The notes under the pieces were generated by a model, which was not told the origin of the DNA, did not search any database, and saw only the letters and a list, made by a program, of their open reading frames with translations. A stretch of DNA of 64,000 bases, taken from Campylobacter hepaticus. Its GTDB lineage: Bacteria > Campylobacterota > Campylobacteria > Campylobacterales > Campylobacteraceae. Below are positions 28,280-39,398 of the stretch, one piece after another (the first letter of the stretch is position 1; each line of letters opens with the position of its first letter). Location of the stretch: positions 496,001-560,000 of the forward strand of contig NZ_CP031611.1 in assembly GCF_001687475.2 (NCBI RefSeq). Direction: 5' to 3'. The position numbers and the translations under genes are program-made.

Positions 28280-29119
28280 ATGCAAGATCTTATTTATCAT
28301 GTGCAAAAAGCAGTTATACAAATTTCTAAAGCCTTAAAATTTCCAGATCTTAACTATAATCAAAGTCACAATTTTACAGGAGATACTCAATTAAAATTAG
28401 ATATTTTAAGTGATGAAATCATAACAAATACCCTGAGTCAATGTTCTAGTATTAAAGCTCTTATTAGCGAAGAAAAAAATGAAATATTAACACTTAATGA
28501 AGATGCGCCATTTATTATCGCTTACGATCCTTTAGATGGATCAAGTTTAATGGATGTAAATTTTAGCATAGGTTCTATTTTTGCTATTTATGAAAAGCAA
28601 GCACATGCTAAAAATTTAAAAGCCGCTATTTATAGTATGTATGGATCACGTTTAGAACTTGTAATTTGTCAAGATATCCCAAAACTTTACCGTCTTGATG
28701 CAAATAATAATTTCACCTTTATAAAGGATCTTAAAATGAATCAAAAAGGTAAAATTAATGCCACAGGAGGAACTCAACAATTTTGGGATACCAAACACGC
28801 CTCTTTTATCAGAGAACTTTTTCTTGAAGGTTATCGCTTAAGATATTCAGGTGCCATGGTAAGCGATATTAATCAAATTTTACTTAAAGGCGGTGGAATT
28901 TTTAGTTATCCTGCCACTAAAGATGCTCCACAAGGAAAACTTAGAGCTTTATTTGAAGTATTCCCTTTAGCCTTTATTGTAGAAAAAGCTGGTGGCAAAA
29001 CAAGTAATGGAAACAATAAATCTTTACTTGATCTTGAATTTAACAATATTCATGCTACAACACCTTGTTTTTTTGGATCAGAATATGAAATTACAAAACT
29101 TCTAAAGGCTTATAAATGA
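28280..29119 (+). CDS. fbp: Fructose-1,6-bisphosphatase class I
   Basis: 279 residues. It hydrolyses fructose-1,6-bisphosphate to fructose-6-phosphate, the key gluconeogenic step in an organism that lacks a full glycolytic pathway. The metal site [12 protein letters not shown] (about 85-96) and the substrate region [13 protein letters not shown] are visible. It is shorter than E. coli Fbp (332). A GGAG ribosome site precedes the ATG. It overlaps the next ORF by ATGA. Confidence 0.95.
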   Translation: MQDLIYHVQKAVIQISKALKFPDLNYNQSHNFTGDTQLKLDILSDEIITNTLSQCSSIKALISEEKNEILTLNEDAPFIIAYDPLDGSSLMDVNFSIGSIFAIYEKQAHAKNLKAAIYSMYGSRLELVICQDIPKLYRLDANNNFTFIKDLKMNQKGKINATGGTQQFWDTKHASFIRELFLEGYRLRYSGAMVSDINQILLKGGGIFSYPATKDAPQGKLRALFEVFPLAFIVEKAGGKTSNGNNKSLLDLEFNNIHATTPCFFGSEYEITKLLKAYK

Positions 29120-29319
29120 GTGAATTATTAAATAAAGATGAATTTGAACAAGATTTAGATGAAAAAAAAGACGATTTACTTTCTTGTCAAAACTCAAAAG
29201 GTTTAAAATCTTGTTATAATTGCAATGAAATTTTCACATGTTTAATTAGAAAAAACTATGTAGATGCTGTTTATAATAGCATGTCCAAGGGTAAAACCGA
29301 GGGAGGATTTGATTTTTAA
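29116..29319 (+). CDS. Small cysteine-rich protein
   Basis: 67 residues, an acidic N-terminus followed by four cysteines in the pattern C-x8-C-x2-C-x5-C ([18 protein letters not shown]), then a Tyr/Asn-containing tail ending GGFDF. The spacing could bind zinc or an Fe-S cluster. It sits between fbp (4-base overlap) and metG (9-base gap). No family recognised; I believe it is conserved at this site in C. jejuni. Confidence 0.75.
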   Translation: MSELLNKDEFEQDLDEKKDDLLSCQNSKGLKSCYNCNEIFTCLIRKNYVDAVYNSMSKGKTEGGFDF

Positions 29320-29328
29320 AGGAAAAAA

Positions 29329-31200
29329 ATGCGCTATATTACAACACCAATTTATTATGTCAATGATGTACCTCATTTAGGTCATGCTTATACAACTATC
29401 ATTGCTGACACCTTAGCTAGATTTTATCGTTTACAAGGACATGAAACTTTATTGTTAACAGGAACTGATGAACATGGACAAAAAATTGAAGAGGTAGCGA
29501 AATTAAAAAACTCTACTCCTAAAGAATATGCTGATAAAATTAGTCTTGAATTTAAAAAATTATGGGATGAATTTGAAATAAGCTATGATATTTATGCAAG
29601 AACAACCGATATTAAACATATAGAATTTGTCAAAGCCATGTTTTTAAAAATGTGGAAAAAAGGCGATATATATAAAGACGAATACGAAGGACATTATTGC
29701 GTTTCTTGTGAAAGCTTTTTTACAAAAAGCCAGCTTATTAATGAATATTCTTGTCCAGATTGTGGTAAAAACACAACCCTTTTAAAAGAAGAAAGTTATT
29801 TTTTTAAACTTTCAAAATATCAAGATAAAATTTTACAATGGTATAACAAAGAAGATCCTATTTTACCAAAAAATAAAAAAAATGAATTGATTAATTTTGT
29901 AGAAAGTGGACTTAAAGATCTTTCTATTACTAGAACAAGCTTTGATTGGGGAATTAAATTACCCAAAGAAATTCACGATGATAAACACATTATTTACGTT
30001 TGGCTAGATGCGCTTTTTATTTATGTAAGCTCACTTGATTATAATAGTGAAAACAAAAATCGAAAATTTTGGCCTGCACATATACATTTAGTGGGTAAAG
30101 ATATTTTACGCTTTCATGCAGTTTATTGGCCTGCTTTTTTAATGAGTGTAGATTTACCATTACCTAAATTTATTGGAGCTCATGGTTGGTGGACTAAAGA
30201 AGGTGAAAAAATGAGTAAGTCTAAAGGCAATGTTATAAAACCTAAAGATCTTATCAATGCTTATGGAGATGAAGCTTTTAGATATTTCTTACTTAAAGAA
30301 GTGCCTTTTGGAAATGATGGAGATTTTAGTGAGCATATGTTAATTAATCGCATAAACACTGAATTAAGTAATGAATTTGGAAATTTACTAAATCGTATTA
30401 TAGGAATGAGTGAAAAATATTTCCAAAAAAATGTTTCTAAAGAAGGTATTTTAGAATTTTACAGCCTTGAACTCAATCAAGCACAAAAACATTTAAACCT
30501 AGCTATAGATTTTTTAGAAAATTTACAATGCAATCGGTATTTAGAAGAACTTTTTAAAGCTTTAAGTATAGCCAATTTAGCTATAAGTAAATACGAACCT
30601 TGGAATCTTATTAAAGAAAATAAATATGAACAAGCTAATGCTCTTGTGGGACTTTGTGCAAATATTTTAGCTAAAACAAGTCTTTTATTAAGCCCTGTTT
30701 TACCTAAATCTTGTCAAAAAGTAGCCAAAGCTTTAAATTTCGAACTTTCTTCGATAAATTATAAAAAATTAATTATCGATAATGAACTTTTAAATTTTAA
30801 AATAAGTGCTTGCGAAGTTTTATTTCCAAAAATAGAACAAAACTTTTTAAATAAAAAAGAAGAAAAACAAAACCCTAGAATTAAAATCGATGATTTTGCT
30901 AAAATTGAAATTAAAATTGCTACAGTACTTGATTGTCAAAATATAAAAGGGAGTGAAAAACTTCTAAAATTTCAACTTGAATTAGATAATAAAGAAATAC
31001 GTCAAGTCCTTTCAGGCATAGCTAAATTTTATAAAGCAGAAGATTTAATTGGTAAACAAGTTTGTATTTTAAGCAATCTAAAAAAAGCAAAAATTTTTGG
31101 ATATGAAAGTGATGGTATGATACTTTGTGCAAAAAGTGAAGACAAGCTTATATTAATTACACCTGAAGAACTCGTTAAAAATGGATCTTTAATAGGTTAA
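29329..31200 (+). CDS. metG: Methionyl-tRNA synthetase
   Basis: 623 residues. Class I signature HLGHAYTT (about 14-21), zinc knuckle C-x2-C ... C-x2-C (CVSCES, CPDCG), and KMSKSKGN (about 295-302). The C-terminal ~105 residues form the tRNA-binding dimerisation domain (IEIKIATVLD, GSEKLLKFQL). AAAGGAA precedes the ATG. It charges initiator and elongator tRNA-Met. Confidence 0.97.
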   Translation: MRYITTPIYYVNDVPHLGHAYTTIIADTLARFYRLQGHETLLLTGTDEHGQKIEEVAKLKNSTPKEYADKISLEFKKLWDEFEISYDIYARTTDIKHIEFVKAMFLKMWKKGDIYKDEYEGHYCVSCESFFTKSQLINEYSCPDCGKNTTLLKEESYFFKLSKYQDKILQWYNKEDPILPKNKKNELINFVESGLKDLSITRTSFDWGIKLPKEIHDDKHIIYVWLDALFIYVSSLDYNSENKNRKFWPAHIHLVGKDILRFHAVYWPAFLMSVDLPLPKFIGAHGWWTKEGEKMSKSKGNVIKPKDLINAYGDEAFRYFLLKEVPFGNDGDFSEHMLINRINTELSNEFGNLLNRIIGMSEKYFQKNVSKEGILEFYSLELNQAQKHLNLAIDFLENLQCNRYLEELFKALSIANLAISKYEPWNLIKENKYEQANALVGLCANILAKTSLLLSPVLPKSCQKVAKALNFELSSINYKKLIIDNELLNFKISACEVLFPKIEQNFLNKKEEKQNPRIKIDDFAKIEIKIATVLDCQNIKGSEKLLKFQLELDNKEIRQVLSGIAKFYKAEDLIGKQVCILSNLKKAKIFGYESDGMILCAKSEDKLILITPEELVKNGSLIG

Positions 31201-31202
31201 AA

Positions 31203-32144
31203 ATGCACATTAGTAATCTAGGAGAACTTCTTAATGCAACTTTAATCCATAAAGGCAGCATCTTAAGCGTAGAAGGTTTTGCTATAAATTTAAATCATAT
31301 AAAAAAAGGTTTTGCTTTTTTTAATAATGATGAAAAAGAAATTGACAAAGCTATAAAAAAAGGTGCTTATGCCATTATTACACAAAACCATATTAATATC
31401 AATGATAAAGAAATTTTTTATTTTAAAGTTGAAAATTTAGAACAAGCTTTAACAAGATTATTGCGCTTTCTTTGTCAAAATCAAGAATGCGAATTTCTAC
31501 TTTTTAAAATTTATGAACTAAGCCTTTGCAAAGCCTTCTCTTTAAATATTTTACAAGGTAATATTTTCGCTGATTTTGAAAAACTCGTTAAAGCAAAAAA
31601 AAATGATTTTTTTTGTTACTATGATGAAGATTATTTAAATAAATTGTGTGCCAACCCTTGTTATTTAAAAAAAAATAATTTTACTTTATTATCTCATTCT
31701 AGCTTATTTTTTACAAGTTTAATTTGCCAAAACCTCTATTTTAAAAACCTTAATTTGCCCTTTTTTTATGCTCATAGTTTTTCAAAAATCATTGCTTTTT
31801 TAAAAGAAAAAAAACAAAAAATCAATTTTGATTTTAGCAAAATTGATGATTTTAAAATTTATTTTATCAATAATCAATTTGAAATTATTCCTTTTGGAAC
31901 AAGCTCTCAAGCATTTATTATCAGCAATAATGAACATACTTTTAACTTTTGGAAAGAACAATTGCAAAACATAAAAGGTTTCAAATATGCTGTTAAAAAT
32001 TCTTTATTATGCGATTTTACATACAATAATATATCAGATCTTAAAACAATAAAAGATTTTAAATATTGTTTAATTTTTGAAAATTATGATACTTTTGAAC
32101 AAGAATTTGAAAACAAAGAAAATCAAATTCCAAGTCTATTTTAA
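31203..32144 (+). CDS. Protein resembling the N-terminal substrate domain of Mur ligases
   Basis: 313 residues. The first ~95 look like the UDP-binding domain of MurE/MurF: NLNHIKKGFAFF where the ligases have a DSR-x-V-x-PGDLFFA segment, then AIKKGAYAII and LEQALTRLLRFL. No P-loop (GTxGKT) or ligase domain follows; the remainder is hydrophobic/aromatic and unassigned. It might bind a nucleotide-sugar precursor without catalysis (inference). It follows metG by 2 bases and ends overlapping the convergent ogt by 9. Confidence 0.75.
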   Translation: MHISNLGELLNATLIHKGSILSVEGFAINLNHIKKGFAFFNNDEKEIDKAIKKGAYAIITQNHININDKEIFYFKVENLEQALTRLLRFLCQNQECEFLLFKIYELSLCKAFSLNILQGNIFADFEKLVKAKKNDFFCYYDEDYLNKLCANPCYLKKNNFTLLSHSSLFFTSLICQNLYFKNLNLPFFYAHSFSKIIAFLKEKKQKINFDFSKIDDFKIYFINNQFEIIPFGTSSQAFIISNNEHTFNFWKEQLQNIKGFKYAVKNSLLCDFTYNNISDLKTIKDFKYCLIFENYDTFEQEFENKENQIPSLF

Positions 32145-32591
32145 ATCAATCCCTTCATTTTTAAGTAAAAATTTTTTTATTTTTAACCCACCATTATATC
32201 CACCTATACCCCTACTTGAAACAACTCTATGACAAGGTATAATAATAGGAATAGGATTTTTAGAATTAGCATTTCCAACCGCTCTAAAAGCTTTAGGATG
32301 ATCAATTTGCTTAGCTATTTCTTTATAAGAAGCAACTTTTCCATAAGGAAGCTTCATCAAAGCTTTATATACTTTTAACTCAAATTCCGTACCTTGTAAT
32401 AAAATAGGAATACTAAATTTCTTAAGCTTATGTGCAAAATACAAATCAAGTTCATTTATTACTAAATCAAGTAAAGCACAAGTTTTAAAATCATTATCAT
32501 TATTCTTGCAAAAATCAATCCTAGTTAAAAATTTTCCATCACTGTGTAAAGATAGGTAACACAAAGACATTTTATAATAAACTTTAAACAT
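32136..32591 (-). CDS. ogt: Methylated-DNA--protein-cysteine methyltransferase
   Basis: 151 residues. Suicide repair of O6-methylguanine: the acceptor cysteine lies in IIPCHRVV, and the Arg-finger helix is GKVASYKEIAKQI, followed by the AVGNANSKNP loop. The N-terminal domain is reduced, as in Ogt rather than Ada. AGAGGAT precedes the ATG. Confidence 0.95.
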   Translation of the reverse strand: MFKVYYKMSLCYLSLHSDGKFLTRIDFCKNNDNDFKTCALLDLVINELDLYFAHKLKKFSIPILLQGTEFELKVYKALMKLPYGKVASYKEIAKQIDHPKAFRAVGNANSKNPIPIIIPCHRVVSSRGIGGYNGGLKIKKFLLKNEGIDLK

Positions 32592-32614
32592 TTTTTATCC
32601 TCTAAAAAGTTAAA

Positions 32615-32620
32615 ATTATA
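32615..32620 (-). promoter_or_regulatory. -10 box for ogt
   Basis: TATAAT on the minus strand, 24 bases before the ogt ATG, in the 55-bp gap shared with acnB, whose own -10 must overlap it. Confidence 0.55.
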
Positions 32621-32646
32621 TCAATAAGATACTCAAGGAGTTAAAA

Positions 32647-35193
32647 ATGTCTTTTATACAAGAATATGATAAACTTGTCAAAGAAAGAGCAGTTTTAGGT
32701 ATTCCACCTCTTGCTTTAAATGCACAACAAACTAAACAATTATGCGAACTTTTAAAAATCCAAAATGATGAAAATTTAATCAATCTTTTACAAAACCGTG
32801 TTAACCCGGGTGTGGATGATGCAGCTTTAATAAAATGCGAATTTTTAGATTCTATATTAAAAGATAAAATCACTACTCCAAGTATAGATAAAAAACATGC
32901 CTTAAAAATGCTTAGTACTATGCTAGGAGGTTATAATGTTAAAGTTTTAATTGATGCTTTAAAAGATGAAAATATAGCCAAAGATGCAGCACAAATGTTA
33001 AAAAATATTATTTTTGTGCATGATAATTTTCATACTATAGCTCAACTTAGTAAAACAAACCCTTATGCTAAAGAAGTTTTACAAAGTTGGGCTGATGCAG
33101 AATGGTTTACTAAAAAAGAAAAATTACCTCAAATGATTTCTTGTATAGCATTTAAAGTCTCAGGTGAAACAAATACTGATGATTTAAGCCCTGCAAGTGA
33201 TGCTTTTACAAGAAGTGATATTCCTTTACATGCTAATGCTATGCTTAAAATAAGACAAGTAGGATCTTTAGAAAAGATTAAAGAACTCAAAAAAAGTGGT
33301 CGCGAAGTGGTTTATGTAGGAGATGTAGTAGGAACAGGATCTAGTAGAAAATCAGCTATTAATTCCATACAATGGCATTTAGGCAAAGAAATAGAAGGTA
33401 TTCCTAATAAACACAGTGGAAGCATTATCATAGGTTCTACTATAGCACCTATTTTTTTTAATACCGCACAAGATAGTGGTGCCTTACCTATTGTTTGCGA
33501 TACATCTCATTTAGAAATGGGTGATGAGTTTGAAATTTATCCTTATGAAGGTAAAATTGTAAAAAATGGATTAGTTATAGCAGAATTTCAATTAAATCCT
33601 AATACCATTTTTGATGAAGTTAAAGCTGGAGGAAGAATTCCTTTAATCATAGGACGCGGACTTTGTACCAAGGCAAGAGAATTTTTAGGTTTAGAAAATG
33701 AAAACATCTTTACTAAACCTAAACAACCTCAAAATTCCAATAAAAATTACACCTTAGCTCAAAAAATATTAGGTCGTGCTTGTAATCTTGAAGGAGTACT
33801 TCCTGATATGTACATAGAACCGCGTACGCTCACTGTAGGCTCTCAAGACACTACAGGTCCTATGACTAGAGATGAAATTAAAGAACTAGCAAGCCTAGGT
33901 TTTAATGCAGATTTTGTTATGCAAAGCTTTTGCCATACTGCAGCTTACCCTAAAATAAGCGATTCTAAACTCCACCAAACTCTACCTGAATTTATAACAA
34001 GTCGAGGTGGAGTAAGCTTAAAACCAGGAGATGGAGTTATTCACTCCTGGCTTAACCGCTTTGTACTGCCTGATACAGTAGGAACTGGTGGAGATTCTCA
34101 TACTCGCTTTCCTATAGGCATTTCATTTCCAGCAGGAAGTGGACTTGTAGCTTTTGCCGCAGTAACAGGATCCATACCTTTAAATGTACCCCAAAGTATT
34201 TTAGTACGTTTTAGCGGAGAATTACAAGCAGGAATTACTTTAAGAGATCTTGTAAATGCTATACCTTATTATGCTATCAAACAAGGGCAACTTAGTGTCG
34301 AGAAAAAAAATAAAAAAAATATTTTTGCAGGAAAAATTTTAGAAATTGAAGGTTTGCCTAACTTAAAGGTAGAACAAGCTTTTGAACTCAGTGATGCTAG
34401 TGCTGAAAGATCAGCAGCTGCTTGCAGTGTAGAATTAAGCATAGAAAGTGTAAGCGAATATATTAAATCAAATATTTCTTTAATTGAAGCTATGATAAAA
34501 GCAAACTATGAAAACAAACAAACTCTTATTAGAAGAGCTACAAAAATGAAAGAATGGCTTAAAAACCCTACTCTTTTAAAAGCAGATAAAAATGCTCAGT
34601 ACGCCTATATTCTTGATATCAATCTTAATGATATTAAAGAACCTATTTTAGCTTGTCCTAATGATCCTGATGATGTAGCAACTTTAAGTGAAATTTTAGC
34701 TGATGAAAAACGTCCAAAAAATATAGATGAAGTTTTTGTAGGATCTTGTATGACCAATATAGGGCATTACCGAGCTTTAGGTGAAATTTTAAAAAATAAA
34801 GGTATGTTACAAACTAGGCTTTGGGTAGTTCCACCAACTAAAATGGATAAAGCACAACTTATTAAAGAAGGGTATTATAGTATTTTTGGTGCTGCAGGAG
34901 CTAGAATAGAAGTCCCAGGATGTTCTTTATGTATGGGCAATCAAGCAAGAGTAGCTGATAATGCTATAGTATTTTCAACTTCCACAAGAAATTTTGACAA
35001 TCGTATGGGGATGGGTGCAAAAGTTTATCTAGGAAGTGCTGAACTTGCAGCAGTTTGTGCAATTTTAGGAAAGATTCCAAGCAAAGAAGAATATTTGCAA
35101 ATTGTTAATGACAAATTAAATGATGATTATAAAGCAAATATATATAAATATTTAAATTTTAATGAAATTGAAAATTTTGAACTTGAAGATTAA
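32647..35193 (+). CDS. acnB: Aconitate hydratase B
   Basis: 848 residues, close to E. coli AcnB (865). It carries the HEAT-like N-terminal domain, then the swivel domain placed before the catalytic domains, as in AcnB. The substrate loops [13 protein letters not shown] and GTGSSRKSA are visible. The [4Fe-4S] ligand cysteines are in [11 protein letters not shown] and [10 protein letters not shown]. It interconverts citrate and isocitrate in the TCA cycle and may bind mRNA when iron-poor (known for E. coli). AAGGAG precedes the ATG. Confidence 0.97.
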   Translation: MSFIQEYDKLVKERAVLGIPPLALNAQQTKQLCELLKIQNDENLINLLQNRVNPGVDDAALIKCEFLDSILKDKITTPSIDKKHALKMLSTMLGGYNVKVLIDALKDENIAKDAAQMLKNIIFVHDNFHTIAQLSKTNPYAKEVLQSWADAEWFTKKEKLPQMISCIAFKVSGETNTDDLSPASDAFTRSDIPLHANAMLKIRQVGSLEKIKELKKSGREVVYVGDVVGTGSSRKSAINSIQWHLGKEIEGIPNKHSGSIIIGSTIAPIFFNTAQDSGALPIVCDTSHLEMGDEFEIYPYEGKIVKNGLVIAEFQLNPNTIFDEVKAGGRIPLIIGRGLCTKAREFLGLENENIFTKPKQPQNSNKNYTLAQKILGRACNLEGVLPDMYIEPRTLTVGSQDTTGPMTRDEIKELASLGFNADFVMQSFCHTAAYPKISDSKLHQTLPEFITSRGGVSLKPGDGVIHSWLNRFVLPDTVGTGGDSHTRFPIGISFPAGSGLVAFAAVTGSIPLNVPQSILVRFSGELQAGITLRDLVNAIPYYAIKQGQLSVEKKNKKNIFAGKILEIEGLPNLKVEQAFELSDASAERSAAACSVELSIESVSEYIKSNISLIEAMIKANYENKQTLIRRATKMKEWLKNPTLLKADKNAQYAYILDINLNDIKEPILACPNDPDDVATLSEILADEKRPKNIDEVFVGSCMTNIGHYRALGEILKNKGMLQTRLWVVPPTKMDKAQLIKEGYYSIFGAAGARIEVPGCSLCMGNQARVADNAIVFSTSTRNFDNRMGMGAKVYLGSAELAAVCAILGKIPSKEEYLQIVNDKLNDDYKANIYKYLNFNEIENFELED

Positions 35194-35211
35194 ATTTTTT
35201 AAAGGAATATA

Positions 35212-35694
35212 TTGAAATTATTGTTTATTTCATTTTTTTATTTTACAATTAATCGCATTATTAGCTATAATAAAAATTATAAAATATTTTTTGATAAAAA
35301 TAATTATTTTTTTAATAAAATATCAAAAAATATTTATAAAATTAGGGAGCTTAATCTTTTATTTGTAAAAATCATGATTCAATTTAATCTTCATCTTAAA
35401 CTTATTAAAAACATAATCAAAAAATATAATATTTTAAAAATATATTTTTTATATCATGCTGATAAAAACATAAATCATTTTAGAAAAAATATAAAAAATT
35501 ATTTCACTTATAATTTAAATAAAATATCTTTTTATTATAAAATTAAAGCTTTTCAATATAATAAAACTATTTTTAAAAATATTAGCAAACAAGCTATTAA
35601 GCAAGAATGTATTATTAGATATTTTATTAATACACCTTATTGGTTTATATTTGATTTTAAAAAATATTTTTTAAAATATCTTAGTTTAAAATAA
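35212..35694 (+). CDS. Orphan Lys/Ile/Asn/Phe-rich ORF of very low GC
   Basis: 160 codons from TTG at 35212, with AAAGGAAT 5 bases before it. My count over 35221-35700 gives 58 G or C in 480 bases, about 12% GC, far below the flanking genes. An uninterrupted frame of this length is unexpected at such composition, because TAA would arise often, so it is probably translated or recently was. The product is very basic, rich in Lys, Ile, Phe, Tyr and Asn, with a hydrophobic N-terminus (LLFISFFYF). I recall an ankyrin-repeat gene here in C. jejuni, but no ankyrin motif is visible. Function unknown. Confidence 0.5.
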   Translation: MKLLFISFFYFTINRIISYNKNYKIFFDKNNYFFNKISKNIYKIRELNLLFVKIMIQFNLHLKLIKNIIKKYNILKIYFLYHADKNINHFRKNIKNYFTYNLNKISFYYKIKAFQYNKTIFKNISKQAIKQECIIRYFINTPYWFIFDFKKYFLKYLSLK

Positions 35695-35767
35695 AATTAA
35701 AATATATAAAAATATAAATAAATTTCTAAATTTTAAAGATAAAAAATATTTTATGGAGGCAACAAAA

Positions 35768-36517
35768 ATGAAAACTGCATTCATCACAGGTGCAAGTTCA
35801 GGCTTTGGAAAAGCTTGTGTAGATGCTTTTATACAAGAAAATTATAAAGTCATCGCTCTTGCGCGTCGTAAAGAACGTCTAGAAGAACTCAAAGAAAAAT
35901 ATAAAGATCAAATTTATACTTTATGTATAGATATAAGAAATCAAGATACCATTTTACAAAATATAGAAAAACTTCCTCAAGAATTTAAAAACATTGATAT
36001 TTTATTTAATAATGCAGGGTTAGCCTTAGGTACAGATGAATTTGATAAACTTTCTCTTGAAGATATTAATACCATGGTTGATACAAATATAAAAGGTTTT
36101 TTATATATCGCAAAAGCTCTTATACCTATACTAAGAAAACAAAAAAATGCCTATATTTTTAATCTTGGTTCCGTTGCAGCACGTAATCCTTATTTTGGAG
36201 GCAATGTTTATTGCGGGACTAAGGCCTTTGTAGGACAATTTTCACTAGCTTTAAGAAATGATCTTCGAGGAAGTAATATTAAAGTTACCAATATTGCCCC
36301 AGGACTTTGTAAAACCGAATTTAGCCAAGTACGTTTTAAAGGAGATATACAAAAAGCAAACGCTCTTTATGAAAATACTCAATTTATTAGTGCTAATGAT
36401 ATTGCTAAAGTAGTTATGTCTATTATCAATTTACCACAACATATTAATGTTAATGAAATTGAACTTATGCCCATAACTCAAACATGGAATGGATTTTATA
36501 TAGAAAGAACACGATGA
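35768..36517 (+). CDS. Short-chain dehydrogenase/reductase, YdfG-like
   Basis: 249 residues from the ATG at 35768, placed by TGGAGG 9 bases upstream; the ATG at 35753 overlaps that site and is rejected. Classical SDR: GASSGFG (8-14) for NAD(P), NNAG (81-84), and catalytic S135, Y148, K152 (Y-x3-K). It is similar to YdfG, which oxidises 3-hydroxy acids such as serine or reduces malonic semialdehyde. The stop overlaps the next start (ATGA). Confidence 0.88.
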   Translation: MKTAFITGASSGFGKACVDAFIQENYKVIALARRKERLEELKEKYKDQIYTLCIDIRNQDTILQNIEKLPQEFKNIDILFNNAGLALGTDEFDKLSLEDINTMVDTNIKGFLYIAKALIPILRKQKNAYIFNLGSVAARNPYFGGNVYCGTKAFVGQFSLALRNDLRGSNIKVTNIAPGLCKTEFSQVRFKGDIQKANALYENTQFISANDIAKVVMSIINLPQHINVNEIELMPITQTWNGFYIERTR

Positions 36518-38247
36518 AAAAAATTTTAATTTTATTTTTATTACCTTTATTTGCATTTGCCAATTCTTCACAAGCTCTTGTAAATGCTAATTTATTTGGT
36601 GCATTTACCATTATACCTCCTTTAGTTGCTATTACTTTAGCTTTTATCACAAAAGATGTTATCTTATCTCTTTTTGCTGGAGTCTTAAGCGGAACCTTTC
36701 TTCTTAGCTTATCGGCAAACATCTTTCAAGCGCAATATCTAGCTTTTAGTAATTTTTATCACACTGCTATAGAATCCTTTTCAAAAATTATCTCTTATGT
36801 TTTAAATTCTACCTCTGATCCTGTTAATGCAGGTATTATTTTACAAATACTGTGTATAGGAGGTCTTGTAGCACTTATCACAAAAATGGGCGGAGCCAAA
36901 GCTTTAGCATTAAAATTTGCTAAACGCTCTAAATCAGCTTTATCAGCTCAAATTAATACTTGGTTTTTAGGACTTTTAATCTTTTTTGACGATTATGCAA
37001 ATTTACTTATTGTTGGTCCTATCATGCGTCCTTTAGCAGATAAATTTAAAATTTCACGTGAAAAATTTGCCTTTATTATTGATTCTACTGCTGCACCTGT
37101 TGCTGGTATAGCTGTGATTTCAACTTGGATAGGTTTAGAGGTTTCTTTAATAAAAACTGCTTATGGACATATAGGTATTAATAATATTAGTGCTTTTGGT
37201 ATTTTTGTTGAAACCCTACCCTACCGTTTTTATAATATCTTCATGCTTTTTTTTGTTATCATGACAGCAATTATGGGACGAGAATTTGGTTCTATGTATC
37301 AAGCTCAAATACGTGCAAAAACTACAGGACAAATTGCACCTTTATCAAAATCAAGTACTTTAAATACCGCAGAATTAGAAGATCAATTTTTAGCACCAAA
37401 AGAAAATATAAAAATTAGATCATTAGATGCTATTATTCCTATTTTTACCTTAATTATTTTAGCCATATTAGGATTTTATTTTAATGGAATTAGTACCCTA
37501 GAAGGAGAAGAACTTTTACAAGCTAATAAAAATCCTTTATCTTTTGAAACTTTTAGAATAGCTTTTGGAAATGCAGATTCTTCAGTAGTATTATTTCAAG
37601 CGGCTTTATTTGCTGCTATTGTGGCAATTTTCATTGGAGTGCGTCGTAAAATTTTTAATCTTAAAGAAGCAGTAGAAACATGGATTTATGGTTGGAAAAC
37701 TATGATTTTTACTATCGTTTTACTTTTATTTGCCTGGTCACTTTCAAGTATAGTTAAAGATCTTGGAACTTCTTTATTTATCACAAGTTTACTTGCAGAT
37801 AAATTACCGCAATTTATCCTACCTGCTACTATCTTTGCTTTTGCTTCAGCTATTTCTTTTGCCATAGGAACAAGTTATGGAACTATGGGTATACTAATGC
37901 CTCTTGCAGTACCTTTAGCCCATGAAATTGCTAAAATTAACGGCATGGATGCAAATACTATGCATCATTATATGGTTATTAATATCAGTTGTGTTTTAAC
38001 AGGTGCAATCTTTGGTAATCACTGCTCACCAATTTCTGATAATGTTATTCTCTCATCCATGAGTGCCAAATGTGATCATATGGAGCATGTTAGAACCCAA
38101 ATTCCTTATGCTCTATTTATTTGTATTATTTCTTTAATTACAGGCTATATTCCTGTATCTTTAGGACTTAATGTTTGGCTTGTTTTACCTTTAAATTTTA
38201 TACTTATTGCCATTTTGCTAAGATATATAGGAAAGAAAATTCCATGA
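36514..38247 (+). CDS. NhaC-type Na+/H+ antiporter family protein
   Basis: 577 residues from the ATG at 36514 (ATGA overlap). A cleavable-looking hydrophobic N-terminus (FLLPLFAFA) is followed by about 11-12 membrane helices. The segments [36 protein letters not shown] and [15 protein letters not shown] are typical of the NhaC / Na+/H+ antiporter family. The transported ion or organic acid is not determined. It ends overlapping trmA by ATGA. Confidence 0.85.
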   Translation: MKKILILFLLPLFAFANSSQALVNANLFGAFTIIPPLVAITLAFITKDVILSLFAGVLSGTFLLSLSANIFQAQYLAFSNFYHTAIESFSKIISYVLNSTSDPVNAGIILQILCIGGLVALITKMGGAKALALKFAKRSKSALSAQINTWFLGLLIFFDDYANLLIVGPIMRPLADKFKISREKFAFIIDSTAAPVAGIAVISTWIGLEVSLIKTAYGHIGINNISAFGIFVETLPYRFYNIFMLFFVIMTAIMGREFGSMYQAQIRAKTTGQIAPLSKSSTLNTAELEDQFLAPKENIKIRSLDAIIPIFTLIILAILGFYFNGISTLEGEELLQANKNPLSFETFRIAFGNADSSVVLFQAALFAAIVAIFIGVRRKIFNLKEAVETWIYGWKTMIFTIVLLLFAWSLSSIVKDLGTSLFITSLLADKLPQFILPATIFAFASAISFAIGTSYGTMGILMPLAVPLAHEIAKINGMDANTMHHYMVINISCVLTGAIFGNHCSPISDNVILSSMSAKCDHMEHVRTQIPYALFICIISLITGYIPVSLGLNVWLVLPLNFILIAILLRYIGKKIP

Positions 38248-39317
38248 GTCTTGAAAAATTTGGAAATTTTTTAAGCTTAGAAGAAAAAGCTTCTTTTATG
38301 CAAGAATATTTTAAAGAACTTTATAAAGAAGATTTCAAACTCTTTGCTTCAAAAAATAAACATTATCGTACAAAAATTGAACTTTCATTTTACCATGAAA
38401 ACAACACACTTTTTTATGCCATGTTTAATGCTCAAACTAAAAAAAAAATTATAATTAAAAATTTAGAATTTGCAGATGAAAAAATTTGCATATTAATGCC
38501 AAAACTTTTAGAATATTTACGCTCTCATCATTCTCTAAAAGAAAAACTCTTTGGGGTTGAATTTTTAGCCACGAAAGAAGACTTAAGCACTACTTTACTT
38601 TATCATAAAAATATACAAGATATTAAACAAGATTTAGAAAAGCTAAGCACTGCTCTTAATATTAATCTTATTGCAAGAAGTAAAGGCAAAAAACTGATTT
38701 TTAAAACAGAAATTTTAAAACAAATTTTAAACATTCACAATAAAAAAATATTTTATGAAATCAGTAATGATTGTTTTATACAAGCTAATACCGCTATCAA
38801 CGAAAAAATGATTGAATGGACTTGTGAAATTTTAAACACTCAAAAAAGAATGGATTTACTTGAACTGTATTGTGGATATGGAAATTTTACCTTAGCTTTA
38901 GCCCATTTGTTTAATCAAATTTTAGCTACTGAAATTTCAAAAAATAATATTCATTTTGCTTTAAAAAATTGTATATTAAATGATATTTCAAATATTGATT
39001 TTATAAGACTATCAAGTCAAGAATTAAGTTCAGCTCTTAAAAAAGAAAGGGAATTTTTTCGCTTAAGAAACATTCAATTGGATAATTTTAACTTTTCTCA
39101 TGTCTTTGTTGATCCACCACGTTGTGGACTTGATAAAAGTGTGATTGAATTAATAAAAAATTACAAAAATATTATCTATATTTCTTGCAACCCTCTTAGC
39201 TTAAAAGAGGATTTAAAAGAATTAAATTCAACTCATCAAATACATCAATTTGCTCTTTTTGATCAATTTGTAAACACCCCGCATCTTGAATGTGGAGTAT
39301 TTCTTTGTAAAAGATAA
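38244..39317 (+). CDS. trmA: tRNA (uracil-5-)-methyltransferase
   Basis: 357 residues from the ATG at 38244 that overlaps the antiporter stop; a longer frame into the upstream gene is not credible. It makes m5U54 in the T loop with S-adenosylmethionine. Motifs: [14 protein letters not shown] (SAM), VDPPRCGLD, and YISCNP with nucleophile C315. The length fits E. coli TrmA (366), and no Fe-S cysteine cluster of the RlmC/RlmD type is seen. Confidence 0.92.
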   Translation: MSLEKFGNFLSLEEKASFMQEYFKELYKEDFKLFASKNKHYRTKIELSFYHENNTLFYAMFNAQTKKKIIIKNLEFADEKICILMPKLLEYLRSHHSLKEKLFGVEFLATKEDLSTTLLYHKNIQDIKQDLEKLSTALNINLIARSKGKKLIFKTEILKQILNIHNKKIFYEISNDCFIQANTAINEKMIEWTCEILNTQKRMDLLELYCGYGNFTLALAHLFNQILATEISKNNIHFALKNCILNDISNIDFIRLSSQELSSALKKEREFFRLRNIQLDNFNFSHVFVDPPRCGLDKSVIELIKNYKNIIYISCNPLSLKEDLKELNSTHQIHQFALFDQFVNTPHLECGVFLCKR

Positions 39318-39398
39318 ATAAAATAAATCATGTATTTAAAAATATAAAAATTGCAAAATTTATATAGAACAATAAAACTTTAAAATAAAGGATAAACT

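Noticed and set aside
35345-35690. Hidden ankyrin repeats in other frames of the AT-rich ORF
   Set aside because: I looked for a TPLHLAA-like repeat core in the + frames and found none, so I do not call it a decayed ankyrin gene.
38175-38243. Longer N-terminus for trmA
   Set aside because: The extra 23 codons lie in the antiporter gene; the ATG at 38244 overlaps its stop and gives the expected length.
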